Below the pieces are notes generated by a model. It worked only from the letters and a program-made list of their open reading frames with translations. It ran no database searches and was not told the origin of the DNA. From positions 3,493,281-3,537,414 of the forward strand of contig NZ_CP024636.1 in the NCBI RefSeq assembly GCF_009728735.1: a stretch of DNA of 44,134 nt. The letters are read 5' to 3'. Both the position numbers and the translations under genes were made by a program. This stretch comes from Pantoea phytobeneficialis (GTDB taxonomy: Bacteria; Pseudomonadota; Gammaproteobacteria; Enterobacterales; Enterobacteriaceae). Below, one piece after another: positions 1-6,759 of this stretch. Position 1 is the stretch's first letter, and each line of letters starts with the position of its first letter.

Positions 1-261
1 GAAACGCGGGCGTTCGCCCGGATGCTGGGGCTTGAGCCATGTACGACCGCAGTTCGTAGCCCGGAAAGCAATGGCATAGCAGAAAGCTTCGTGAAAACGA
101 TAAAGCGGGATTACATCAGTGTGATGCCAAAACCGGACAGCCAGGTAGCGGTGATGAACCTGGCGGAGGCGTTCAGTCATTACAACGAACATCACCCGCA
201 CAGCGCGCTGGGATATCGCTCGCCGCGGGAATATATACGCAGAAAGTTATCACAACCGTAA
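1..261 (+). CDS. IS3-family transposase OrfB (IS2 InsD-like), C-terminal fragment
   Basis: This frame is open from the first base and ends at TAA 259-261, so only the last 86 codons are present. It is the end of the DDE integrase core that cuts and joins IS ends. The stretch [18 protein letters not shown] contains the final catalytic glutamate (the E of NGIAES), followed by the conserved [20 protein letters not shown] tail that closes IS2-type OrfB proteins. No frame break is visible in the part shown. The true start, and the frameshift joining OrfA to OrfB, lie upstream of the window. Family assignment is firm; the exact IS name is not. Confidence 0.88.
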   Translation, partial: ETRAFARMLGLEPCTTAVRSPESNGIAESFVKTIKRDYISVMPKPDSQVAVMNLAEAFSHYNEHHPHSALGYRSPREYIRRKLSQP

Positions 262-298
262 GAGAGAAAAGGCGTCTGGATATATAGGGTCAAATCCA
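1..298 (+). mobile_element. Right end of an IS3-family (IS2-type) insertion sequence
   Basis: The window opens inside an insertion sequence. It shows the C-terminal part of OrfB (1-261), a short tail, and a terminal inverted repeat GGGTCAAATCCA at 287-298, which read outward-in begins TGGATTTGACCC and so has the TG...CA end usual for the IS3 family. The left end lies outside the window, so a target duplication cannot be checked. Immediately after 298 an open reading frame for an Rhs toxin tail begins, so the element interrupts that gene. Element end placement is inferred from the TG/CA rule and is accurate to a few bases. Confidence 0.8.
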
Positions 299-391
299 GG
301 TACACCGATAAGGGCCTCAGACCTTGCCAGAGATAGCAGTGTGTTAGGGAATCAACGTGCGTTAGAAATATGGAATAACATATTAAATTAA
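299..391 (+). pseudogene. Remnant of an Rhs toxin C-terminus cut by the IS
   Basis: Directly behind the IS end a 30-codon frame runs to TAA 389-391 and reads GTPIRASDLARDSSVLG then NQRALEIWNNILN. It resembles the last residues of the intact AHH toxin downstream (GVPIRSKDM ... GRQRVYNLWSGIFG), sharing the GxPIR start and the Q-R-x(3)-W near the end. I read it as the tail of a paralogous Rhs toxin whose body is separated by, or lost to, the IS. It sits three bases before the immunity-like gene, the usual toxin-immunity spacing. It has no start and cannot be expressed alone. Confidence 0.7.
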
Positions 392-394
392 GAG

Positions 395-937
395 GTGAAT
401 GTGAAAAATTTAGACGAGTATTTTATACTTCAACCTATAAATCTTCTTTTCAGTGAGTCTTTGCTTTCAGGTTACAATGGAGCTGAGCTAAGTTTGGATT
501 TTGAAGTCATAAAAGATTTGGAATTTTCTTTGGAAATTTCTAAGAGTCAAAACTTACCTGATGGCTACGTTGTTTGGCAGGATGTAATCGATAACGCAGT
601 AAGTGATTTTAGGTTGGATAAAAAGTTCTCTGATGCAGAGAACTTTATTTCCACTAAAGATGATGATTTTTCATCATATCAAAGTAAATTATCACTTGCT
701 TACAGAAAGTCAAAATTAAAAAAGAGCAATACAGATTATGATGATTTTTATTTCAATGTCTTAGGTGAGGTTTACTACCAACTAAAGATGGTAACATTGC
801 AAAGATATGTTAGGGGGAACGTTGAAAATAGTTTCCTTGAGAAACTATTCCTTCTCTATAGAGAAGGCTTATACCCTTGTGGAAAGAAAAATAAAGGAAC
901 CATTGTTGCTTACAATCCTATTGATATAGTCAACTAA
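395..937 (+). CDS. Rhs-associated immunity-like protein, copy 1
   Basis: A 180-aa, cytoplasmic-looking acidic protein without signal peptide or membrane segment. I recognise no named family. It is a paralogue of the 183-aa protein at 2184-2735: both end with the pattern DYDDF or DYDLF, then L-K/N-MV-x(2)-QRY-x-(R/K)-G, a leucine-rich helix, and G-x(2)-PCG-x(6)-V-x-NP. Each copy directly follows an Rhs AHH-toxin C-terminus, so the likely role is to bind and neutralise the cognate nuclease. The track start is GTG 395; GTG 401 is an alternative, and AGAGG at 391-395 could serve only the latter. The gene is visibly A+T-rich compared with 4300 onward, pointing to transfer. Its own toxin is broken. 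Confidence 0.72.
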   Translation: MNVKNLDEYFILQPINLLFSESLLSGYNGAELSLDFEVIKDLEFSLEISKSQNLPDGYVVWQDVIDNAVSDFRLDKKFSDAENFISTKDDDFSSYQSKLSLAYRKSKLKKSNTDYDDFYFNVLGEVYYQLKMVTLQRYVRGNVENSFLEKLFLLYREGLYPCGKKNKGTIVAYNPIDIVN

Positions 938-981
938 ACTCGGTTTTTATTTTTAGTGTTGATAATTAAAGTCTGAGCTAA

Positions 982-1212
982 TCTTTTCTTATTCTCCTCG
1001 TGATCTACTTGTACGCCCCGATAGGGCGTTATTACGTAGCAGAGAATGAAAGCAAAGAAATGGACTTCGAAGAAATTGATAAAATATTTTAAGAAGTGAA
1101 TTTTTTGAAAGCTATAATGGGGAATAAATTAGAGTGTCATCCGGGATAAAGCAAAGACGATTTACTGGATGTGGATTTTCATTATCTCGAAAACGATGAC
1201 ATCTTAGATTAA
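982..1212 (+). pseudogene. Degenerate remnants of another toxin/immunity module
   Basis: No complete gene is present between 938 and 1402. One frame is open from 982 to TAA 1090-1092 and ends PIGRYYVAENESKEMDFEE then IDKIF, like a short protein tail. A second scrap ends SKDDLLDVDFHYLENDDILD at TAA 1210-1212, preceded by an in-frame stop at about 1147. Base use is A+T-rich like the immunity genes, and a hairpin terminator follows at once. I read these as worn ends of a third Rhs cargo module. No family is recognised, so this is inference. Confidence 0.35.
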
Positions 1213-1213
1213 T

Positions 1214-1256
1214 AAAAAAGCCGGAAGCGATCTGAATGATCCTTCCGGCTTTTTTT
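1214..1256 (+). terminator. Rho-independent terminator after the degenerate module
   Basis: An A-run, then arms AAGCCGGAAG and CTTCCGGCTT around a loop of about 16 bases (gcgatctgaatgatc-like), then a T-run. It lies two bases after the stop at 1212. A worn copy of the same hairpin, including the words TCTGAATGATCCTTCCGGC / TCTAAATGATCCTTCCGGC, follows the second immunity gene at about 2758-2797, so it belongs to a repeated module end. Confidence 0.85.
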
Positions 1257-1313
1257 GACCGTTAATTGCCACGATAAATCCATAAGCTTCAGCAGCAACG
1301 GTACAGTATGTTA

Positions 1314-1369
1314 ACCCAGTACCCAGTACCCAGTACCCAGTACCCAGTACCCAGTACCCAGTACCCAGT
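1314..1369. repeat. Eight perfect tandem copies of the heptamer ACCCAGT
   Basis: Bases 1314-1369 are 8 uninterrupted copies of ACCCAGT (56 bp). The unit is not a multiple of three and the tract lies outside any credible gene, between the module terminator at 1256 and the first recognisable Rhs core codons near 1403. Copy number is probably variable through slippage. It may mark the recombination joint at which the orphan Rhs fragment was attached. Confidence 0.95.
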
Positions 1370-1432
1370 TCGTGCGTCGGCAATTATCAGCAGCACGCCT
1401 AGATTTACTGGTATCACACCGAGATCAATGGG

Positions 1433-2179
1433 TTGCCGGATCGGGTGACAAATAATTGCGGTGACACTGTCTGGCAGGGGGTGTTTTCCGCCTGGGGACG
1501 CACCACACGGGAACGCACCGGCATTGACTGGGATGTGCCGCAGAACCTGCGCTTCCAGGGGCAGTATCTTGACCGCGAAACCGGTCTGCACTATAACACT
1601 TTCCGGTACTATGACCCGTGCGGCGGGCGTTACAACCAGTTGGACCCGATAGGGTTGATGGGTGGGTTGAATGTCTCAGCCTATGTGTTGGACCCTCTAA
1701 CGTGGATAGATCCTTTAGGATTAGAAGGATGTTCTACTCGACTCGGTAGAAATATGATGGAGTCTATGGGCCTTCCACGTTCTACAACCTGGAAAGGTTA
1801 TCAGGCGCACCATATTATACCGAAAGAATTAGCCAATCACCCTGCCTTGAAGAAGATAAACTACTACATTGATGATGCTTCTAATGGTATATTTCTCAGG
1901 AAAGTGGATGATGCAAAAAGTGCTATGTCAAGACATCAGGGGAATCATCATGGATATACTGATGCTGTTAAAGATGCGCTTGATAAAATTAATATCAACC
2001 AATCTCCTGCTAATATATCTAAACAGGTTAGTGCCATCCAGGATACGGCTCGTCGCGGGATGCAAGATGGAGTGCCAATAAGATCAAAAGATATGTATAA
2101 CTCGGACATTTTTGGTCGAGATATTGAGCAGGTTGGCAGGCAGAGAGTATATAATTTGTGGTCAGGTATATTTGGGTGA
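1433..2179 (+). CDS. Orphan Rhs core fragment with C-terminal AHH nuclease toxin
   Basis: The recognisable Rhs frame starts at about 1403 (IYWYHTEINGLP) right after an in-frame TAG at 1400-1402. TTG 1433 is the first possible start listed, without a convincing ribosome site. Residues 1-97 are the end of the Rhs shell: RFQGQYLDRETGLHYNTFRY, then GRYNQLDPIGL, then the WIDPLGL boundary at about 91-97. After it the variable toxin begins. AHH at 125-127, within WKGYQAHHIIPKE, marks the AHH branch of the HNH/EndoVII nuclease superfamily, which cuts nucleic acid. Without the N-terminal shell and secretion part it is probably silent cargo that becomes active after recombination with a full-length Rhs gene. 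Its immunity gene follows 4 bp later. Confidence 0.85.
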   Translation: MPDRVTNNCGDTVWQGVFSAWGRTTRERTGIDWDVPQNLRFQGQYLDRETGLHYNTFRYYDPCGGRYNQLDPIGLMGGLNVSAYVLDPLTWIDPLGLEGCSTRLGRNMMESMGLPRSTTWKGYQAHHIIPKELANHPALKKINYYIDDASNGIFLRKVDDAKSAMSRHQGNHHGYTDAVKDALDKININQSPANISKQVSAIQDTARRGMQDGVPIRSKDMYNSDIFGRDIEQVGRQRVYNLWSGIFG

Positions 2180-2183
2180 TTAT

Positions 2184-2735
2184 ATGAATATTCAATCTGA
2201 TGAGTATATGGAACCAGTAGTTTTTGTTAATGACGCACTTTTTCTTTCGGGTACAAACGACCCCCTTGGTAATTACGATGTTATTGCGGATCCAAAAAAA
2301 GCCAGAGAATTGCTTTTTGAACAAAACTTGGATGAATCATACCTGAATTGGAGTGATTTTTTTTCAACATTAATATCTGATTTGATTCTCGACAAAGATT
2401 ACAAGAACTCTCAAAAGGATATAATGGATAATTCAAAAAAATTAAAGAGTGATGCTCTCAAGGATAATATTCGCAAGAGAAAGGCATTTTTACTGAGGAA
2501 GAAAAACGGATTAGCAGATAATGATGATTATGATTTGTTTGTTAATGAAGTAGGTGATGAGGCTATTCATATGCTTAATATGGTGGCAACTCAAAGATAT
2601 CTGAAGGGTTATCAAGAGGGAACAATGCTGGAGGAAATATTTTCAATATTCAAAAAAGGCTGTATTCCATGTGGCATTAATAGGGATAGAAAAACACTCT
2701 CAGTTTTCAATCCGATAGTATTGAAAACATCGTAA
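2184..2735 (+). CDS. Rhs-associated immunity-like protein, copy 2
   Basis: A 183-aa acidic protein starting at ATG 2184 with GGGTGA a few bases before it, 4 bp after the toxin stop. It has no signal peptide or membrane helix. It aligns over the C-terminal half with the protein at 395-937 (DYD-F, MVATQRYLKGY, LEEIF-I-KKGCIPCG, VFNPIVL), making the pair paralogues. By position it should be the antidote of the AHH nuclease encoded immediately upstream, acting in the cytoplasm. I do not recognise a named immunity family. Composition is A+T-rich, like the toxin part of the upstream gene and unlike that gene's Rhs core. Confidence 0.78.
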   Translation: MNIQSDEYMEPVVFVNDALFLSGTNDPLGNYDVIADPKKARELLFEQNLDESYLNWSDFFSTLISDLILDKDYKNSQKDIMDNSKKLKSDALKDNIRKRKAFLLRKKNGLADNDDYDLFVNEVGDEAIHMLNMVATQRYLKGYQEGTMLEEIFSIFKKGCIPCGINRDRKTLSVFNPIVLKTS

Positions 2736-2756
2736 TAGATAAATTTTCTATATTTA

Positions 2757-2797
2757 TTAAAAGCCGTAGGGGTCTAAATGATCCTTCCGGCCTTATC
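2757..2797 (+). repeat. Worn copy of the module-end hairpin
   Basis: AAAAGCCGTAGGGGTCTAAA, then TGATCCTTCCGGCCTTATCT, matches the terminator at 1214-1256 in order and spacing, but the left arm has mutated (CCGTAGG for CCGGAAG), so the stem is weak. It marks the end of the second toxin/immunity module. From 2800 to about 2940 I see nothing but C+T-rich noncoding sequence. Confidence 0.6.
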
Positions 2798-2946
2798 TTT
2801 CCGACAACCTCACCCCATCTCTTTCCACAGTCTCACATCCAACTTTCATGCAAATCTTCCCTAATTACATCAAATTCTCCGAAGTCTCCCTCCTGTTTCA
2901 CTAACGTCCTATTGCCTCACCTCAACGTTTGTGCATAATTCCGCCG

Positions 2947-2978
2947 ATAGGTTTTCACCTATATAACATTTAACCTAT
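2947..2978. promoter_or_regulatory. Probable operator of the toxin-antitoxin pair
   Basis: A perfect inverted repeat ATAGGT-tttc-ACCTAT (2947-2962) is followed by a further half site AACCTAT (2972-2978). The strong ribosome site AAGGAGG sits at about 2984-2990 just before the toxin start. Such palindromes over the promoter are the usual binding sites of the HTH antitoxin, which represses its own operon. Binding here is inferred from position and symmetry only. Confidence 0.55.
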
Positions 2979-2996
2979 ATTACAAGGAGGTTCTGT

Positions 2997-3236
2997 GTGG
3001 TTAGTGGATTAGACGACAACGATCGTGCACGCGTGTTAGCTGCCTTAATGGTGCTGCGTATCCAGTCTGCTGGGGAGCCGCTGAGTGCTTTCTTTCCCTT
3101 TGATCCCCGGCGAACCGCTATTTTGCTGTGCCCAGGCAATAAGGTGGGTAAAGAAAAACACTTCTATCACGAGATGATCCCTTTAGCCGACAGACTACTG
3201 ACCGAGCATCTCCAGCAACTGACAGAGAAGGAGTAA
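2997..3236 (+). CDS. Truncated HigB/RelE-type toxin (Gp49-like), probably inactive
   Basis: This 79-aa frame matches the Gp49-like RelE/HigB toxins (usually about 110-120 aa): LDDNDRARVLAALMVL from the N-terminal third is joined directly to RIQSAGEPLSAFFPFDPRR and the conserved C-terminus (FYHEMIPLADRLLTEHL). The intervening segment of the family (roughly 25 residues ending in MKELR) is missing. The joint falls at a shared Leu-Arg, as if a short direct repeat had recombined. The first 15-20 family residues are also gone: after the AAGGAGG site, GTG-TGG (2995) resembles the family's Met-Trp start but runs into a stop, so GTG 2997 is the only start. Normal members cut mRNA at the ribosome; this one probably cannot. 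Confidence 0.68.
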   Translation: MVSGLDDNDRARVLAALMVLRIQSAGEPLSAFFPFDPRRTAILLCPGNKVGKEKHFYHEMIPLADRLLTEHLQQLTEKE

Positions 3237-3239
3237 TGT

Positions 3240-3542
3240 ATGGGTCGTACGCTGGAACAACTACTGGCTGATGAAAAACCCTCAGTCGTAGCCAGGGCGG
3301 AAAAGATGGCCACCGAGACGCTACTGAATATCCATCTCGCAGAACTGCGTGAGAAGGTGGATAAAACTCAGGTGGAGATGGCGACTTCTCTTGGCGTGAA
3401 GCAGCCGACCGTAGCCGAAATGGAGAAGCCGGGACGTGATGTCAAGCTGTCCACATTGAAACGTTATGTTGAAGCCGCAGGTGGCAAGCTGCGTGTTGAT
3501 GTTGAGTTGCCGGACGGTTCTCATTACGGTTTTATGCTGTGA
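3240..3542 (+). CDS. XRE/HigA-type antitoxin with helix-turn-helix
   Basis: A 100-aa protein starting at ATG 3240, three bases after the toxin stop and with GGAG upstream inside the toxin gene. After a 35-residue helical lead it carries an XRE helix-turn-helix (TQVEMATSLGVKQPTVAEME, then LSTLKRYVEAAGGKLRVDVE) typical of antitoxins paired with Gp49-like HigB/RelE toxins. It should bind toxin and the palindrome at 2947-2978 to repress the pair. It is complete, unlike its partner, so it may persist as a solo repressor or as protection against a related toxin elsewhere. Confidence 0.82.
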   Translation: MGRTLEQLLADEKPSVVARAEKMATETLLNIHLAELREKVDKTQVEMATSLGVKQPTVAEMEKPGRDVKLSTLKRYVEAAGGKLRVDVELPDGSHYGFML

Positions 3543-3562
3543 CATCGCACATAAACTGACAG

Positions 3563-3649
3563 GCGTGATAAATCACGCCGCTACCAAGCCTGCGGTATTC
3601 AGCAACGCAGTGCCAAAGCGCGCATCCGTAGCGGCGCGATTTATCGCGC
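3563..3649. repeat. Pair of inverted REP units (BIME-like)
   Basis: A unit GCGTGATAAATCACGCCGCT (from 3563) faces an opposite unit GTAGCGGCGCGATTTATCGC (from 3628), with about 43 bp between. The first has compensating changes (GTGAT/ATCAC) that keep the palindrome. The same repeat recurs at 9238-9386, 15960-16067, 27986-28202, 33855-33915, 34463-34524 and 43800-43857. Confidence 0.9.
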
Positions 3650-3678
3650 ATTCTGGTTGTGAACATTTACCAGAAAGC

Positions 3679-3714
3679 AAAAAACCCGCTCAGGTTTCCC
3701 TGAGCGGGTTTTTC
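3679..3714 (-). terminator. Bidirectional terminator downstream of tRNA-Asn
   Basis: Arms AACCCGCTCAGG and CCTGAGCGGGTT surround a TTTC loop, with an A-run on one side and a T-run on the other, so it can stop transcription from both sides. It lies just beyond the 3' end of the minus-strand tRNA-Asn and should define its transcript end; it can also stop the toxin-antitoxin operon. Confidence 0.88.
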
Positions 3715-3720
3715 TAAATA

Positions 3721-3796
3721 TGGCTCCTCTGACTGGACTCGAACCAGTGACATACGGATTAACAGTCCGCCGTTCTACCGACTGAACTACAGAGGA
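3721..3796 (-). tRNA. tRNA-Asn(GTT)
   Basis: The reverse complement begins TCCTCTGTAGTTCAGTCGG, carries the anticodon loop CTGTTAA with GTT, the T-arm GGTTCGAGTCC and ends with the encoded CCA; acceptor arms TCCTCTG and CAGAGGA pair. It is 76 nt with all arms present, matching the enterobacterial tRNA-Asn. In E. coli, Asn tRNA genes flank cbl-nac, so its presence near nac here is conserved gene order. Its 3' end faces the accessory patch at 1-3720, the side on which tRNA-targeting integrases insert, although no integrase is in the window. Confidence 0.97.
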
Positions 3797-4303
3797 ATCG
3801 TTGGAACGAGGCGCATATTAGCGATGCCGCTCCCCGTTGTCAAAGCCCTCCTGCACACTTTTGGTTTAAGTGCGCGGAAAAGCAGCGGATTGCTGTTTTT
3901 CTGCCTTGAATGATCACAATTCAAACTGCCAGCAAGATCTCACTTTAAACGCAATTCCTCGCAGATGTTAGATGCGTGTCAAAGTTTTGTTATTTGCCGA
4001 TTTTAAAACAATCGTTTCAGTGCTTTTATGATGAAAATTTCAAATGGCATCGAGATGGAATAAATGAACTGCTTATCATCACTGGCGGAACAACTTTTAC
4101 AACCCGAAACGCTGTTTTGAAAATAACTTGTTGATAAGGAACAAGTTACAGGAAGGAGTTGTTGCAAACCGATAACGTTAAACCAGAAGCCTTACCTCTA
4201 CAACCAGATAAAAAACGCCAGTGACGTTGAGTGAATGTAAAAGAATTTTTTCATTCGAGGTATCAGCCAACCTGTGCATGTTAACGATAAAGAAGGGTTA
4301 CCT
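3797..4303. promoter_or_regulatory. 507-bp leader of the sugar ABC operon with a palindrome at 4125-4147
   Basis: No gene is visible here. The minus-strand tRNA promoter should lie just above 3797. At 4125-4147 there is a perfect inverted repeat AACTTGTT-gataagg-AACAAGTT, about 155 bp before the binding-protein start, a good candidate operator. A weaker symmetric patch AACCGATAACGTTAAACC lies at about 4167-4184. I found no clear sigma-70 hexamer pair. The regulator is unknown and not encoded beside the operon. Confidence 0.5.
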
Positions 4304-5227
4304 ATGAACATTAAAAAAGCGTTAGTGACTTCCCTGTTAGTTTGCATGTTACCTGCCGCTGCAATGGCAAAAGATCTCCAGGTTGGTGTTTCTATGGCGT
4401 TGTTTGATGACAACTTTCTGACCATTCTGCGTACCTCAATGCAAAAAGAGATGCAAAAAGACAACATCAAAGGGCAGGTGGAAGACGCTAAGGGCGACGT
4501 TGCACAGCAGCTGCAACAGGTGCAGAACTTTATCGGGCAGGGCGTGGACGCCATCATTGTTAACCCAGTTGACACCAATGCGGTAAAACCAGTGATTGAT
4601 GCAGCAAGCAAAGCCGGTATCCCGCTGGTCTTTGTTAACCGTAAACCGGCGGGCGAACTCACCGACAAAATGGCTTTCGTGGGTTCCGACTCCGAACTGG
4701 CAGGTCGTCTGCAAATGGAAGCATTAGCCAAAGCGATGAACGGTAAAGGTAACGTCGCCATCCTGTTGGGTGACCTTGCGAACGAATCAACCCGTGAGCG
4801 TACCAAAGGCGTTGAAGCGGTGGTGGCAAAATATCCGAACATCAAAGTGGTACAGAAGCAAACTGCAAAATTCACCCGCAACGATGCGGTGGATGTGGTG
4901 AGTAACTGGTTGACTGCGGGGGATGATATCCAGGCTATTGCCTCCAACAACGACGAAATGGCGATCGGTGCTTTACAGGCTCTGGGCAAAAACCCGAACC
5001 ACATTTTGGTTGCTGGTGTAGATGGTACGCCTGATGCGTTGCAGATGATCAAAAACGGCAAAATGGTCGCCAGTGTGTTCCAGGACGCCAAAGGCCAGGG
5101 TGAAGGTGCTGTGCAAACCGCTATCAAACTGGTCAACGGTGAAAAGGTACAGAAGATCGTCGACATCCCGTTCCAGCTGATCACCAAAGACAACTACACC
5201 AAATTCGCCAGCATGAACCAGAAATAA
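4304..5227 (+). CDS. Periplasmic sugar/polyol-binding protein of a CUT2 ABC importer
   Basis: A 307-aa Peripla_BP_4 (ribose/galactose/inositol type) binding protein that captures a sugar or polyol in the periplasm for the transporter encoded next. Start ATG 4304 (AGAAGGG upstream) gives a clean signal peptide: basic MNIKK, hydrophobic LVTSLLVCMLPAAA, cleavage after AMA at about residue 22. The two-lobe pattern is seen in VGVSMALFDDNFLT near the mature N-terminus, the hinge repeat GVDAIIVNPVDTNAV, then FVNRKPAG, IASNNDEMAIGALQALG and VAGVDGTPDAL. Lobe residues differ from RbsB and MglB as I remember them. An inositol-like ligand is possible (Caulobacter IbpA type), but the ligand is not readable. 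Confidence 0.87.
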   Translation: MNIKKALVTSLLVCMLPAAAMAKDLQVGVSMALFDDNFLTILRTSMQKEMQKDNIKGQVEDAKGDVAQQLQQVQNFIGQGVDAIIVNPVDTNAVKPVIDAASKAGIPLVFVNRKPAGELTDKMAFVGSDSELAGRLQMEALAKAMNGKGNVAILLGDLANESTRERTKGVEAVVAKYPNIKVVQKQTAKFTRNDAVDVVSNWLTAGDDIQAIASNNDEMAIGALQALGKNPNHILVAGVDGTPDALQMIKNGKMVASVFQDAKGQGEGAVQTAIKLVNGEKVQKIVDIPFQLITKDNYTKFASMNQK

Positions 5228-5260
5228 ACCGAACCCGACAAAGCCGTACGGAGGTGATGT

Positions 5261-6745
5261 ATGACCGCTTTTGCGCTTGAAGCCGAAGGCATCAGCAAGT
5301 TCTTCCCTGGAGTGAAGGCACTCGATAATGTCTCACTGCGAGTGAAACCGGGGTCGGTACATGCCCTGATGGGCGAAAATGGCGCGGGCAAATCCACTTT
5401 AATGAAATGCCTTATCGGGATGTATCGTCCCGATAAGGGCACCATCCGCATTAAAGGGGAGCCAGTGCAGTTTCAGGACACGATGGACGCGCTGCGTTCC
5501 GGGATTTCCATGATCCACCAGGAACTGAATCTGGTGCCTCATATGACCGTGGCCGAAAACATCTGGTTGGGTCGCGAACCGATGAAATACGGCTTTGTCG
5601 ATCACGCGTTGCTTAACCGGCAGACGCAAGAACTGCTGAACAAACTGAATATCCGTCTCAAAGCCGAGCGTATGGTCGGTGAACTGAGCATCGCAGCGCA
5701 GCAGATGGTGGAAATCGCCAAAGCGGTGTCGTGGAACTCAGACATCGTCATTATGGACGAGCCAACCTCGGCACTGACAGAAACCGAAGTCTCGCATCTG
5801 TTCACCATTATTCGTGACCTGCGTGAGCAGGGCAAAGCCATCATCTATATCAGCCACAAAATGGATGAGATCTTCTCTATCACTGACGAAATCAGCATCT
5901 TCCGTGACGGTGCCTGGGTGGGCAGCAACAGCACCACGCAGTTTACCCGTCAGTCGCTGATTACGCAGATGGTAGGCCGTGAACTCACCCAGTTGTTCCC
6001 GAAATTCAATAACGCCATCGGTGAAGAAGTGTTGACGGTACGTAACCTCAACAGCAAAGGTCGCTTTCAGGATGTCAATTTTACCCTGCGTAAAGGCGAA
6101 ATCCTCGGCGTTGCCGGGCTGGTGGGGGCCGGACGCAGTGAAGTGATGGAAAGCCTGTTTGGTATGGAGAGTTTCGACAGCGGCGAAGTGCTGATTGACG
6201 GCGTTCCGGTGAAGATCGACTCACCGTCCACTGCAATTGAAAAAGGCATGGCGTTCCTGACGGAAGACCGTAAAAAGTCCGGGTTGTTCCTGGTGTTGTC
6301 GGTGCTGGAGAACATGAGCATCGTCAACATGCCGGATTACATCGGAAAAAGCGGCTTCGTCAGTCATATGAAAATGGCGCAGGACTGCATGGAGCAGATC
6401 CGTAAGCTGAACATTAAAACGCCGACGATGGACCAAATTATCAATAACCTCAGCGGGGGGAATCAACAGAAGGTGCTGATTGCCCGCTGGCTGCTGGCGC
6501 AGCCGAAGATCCTGATCCTTGACGAACCGACGCGTGGTATCGACGTAGGCGCCAAAGCAGAGATCTATCGTCTGATCAGTGAACTGGCTAACCGTGGCGT
6601 CGCCATCATTATGGTGTCGTCAGAATTGCCGGAAATCCTCGGCATGAGTGACCGCGTGATGGTGATGCACGCAGGACGTATAACCGGCATCCTCAATAAA
6701 GAAGAGGCCGACCAGGAAACCATTTTGTCGCTGGCATCCGAGTGA
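5261..6745 (+). CDS. CUT2 sugar ABC transporter, double ATPase subunit (RbsA/MglA-like)
   Basis: A 494-aa cytoplasmic ATPase with two fused nucleotide-binding domains that drives sugar import. The first domain has Walker [13 protein letters not shown] (about 38-49), signature-region [15 protein letters not shown] and Walker [11 protein letters not shown]. The second has the degenerate P-loop [12 protein letters not shown] usual in RbsA-type proteins, [10 protein letters not shown], signature [15 protein letters not shown] and [15 protein letters not shown] 5261 follows GGAGGTGATGT. It is 33 bp after the binding-protein gene and ends before the permease start, so the three genes form one operon. 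Confidence 0.92.
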   Translation: MTAFALEAEGISKFFPGVKALDNVSLRVKPGSVHALMGENGAGKSTLMKCLIGMYRPDKGTIRIKGEPVQFQDTMDALRSGISMIHQELNLVPHMTVAENIWLGREPMKYGFVDHALLNRQTQELLNKLNIRLKAERMVGELSIAAQQMVEIAKAVSWNSDIVIMDEPTSALTETEVSHLFTIIRDLREQGKAIIYISHKMDEIFSITDEISIFRDGAWVGSNSTTQFTRQSLITQMVGRELTQLFPKFNNAIGEEVLTVRNLNSKGRFQDVNFTLRKGEILGVAGLVGAGRSEVMESLFGMESFDSGEVLIDGVPVKIDSPSTAIEKGMAFLTEDRKKSGLFLVLSVLENMSIVNMPDYIGKSGFVSHMKMAQDCMEQIRKLNIKTPTMDQIINNLSGGNQQKVLIARWLLAQPKILILDEPTRGIDVGAKAEIYRLISELANRGVAIIMVSSELPEILGMSDRVMVMHAGRITGILNKEEADQETILSLASE

Positions 6746-6759
6746 GGCGTGAGACAACC

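Noticed and set aside
1314..1369. CRISPR-like direct repeats
   Set aside because: Units are 7 bp without spacers; no cas genes anywhere in the window.
1289..1591. Minus-strand frame containing a GYWVLGT repeat protein
   Set aside because: The repeat is only the translated ACCCAGT tract; the rest is opposite the Rhs core.
3721..3796. attL/attR of an integrated island at tRNA-Asn
   Set aside because: I found no second copy of the tRNA 3' end and no integrase in the window, so it is kept only as a hint.
3899..3930. CRP site around GATCACAATT
   Set aside because: Only one half site is present; no TGTGA at the proper distance.
4198..5193. Long minus-strand frame of 331 codons opposite the sugar-binding protein
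   Set aside because: It is antisense to a gene with signal peptide, family motifs and ribosome site; its protein is serine/alanine-rich without domain marks.
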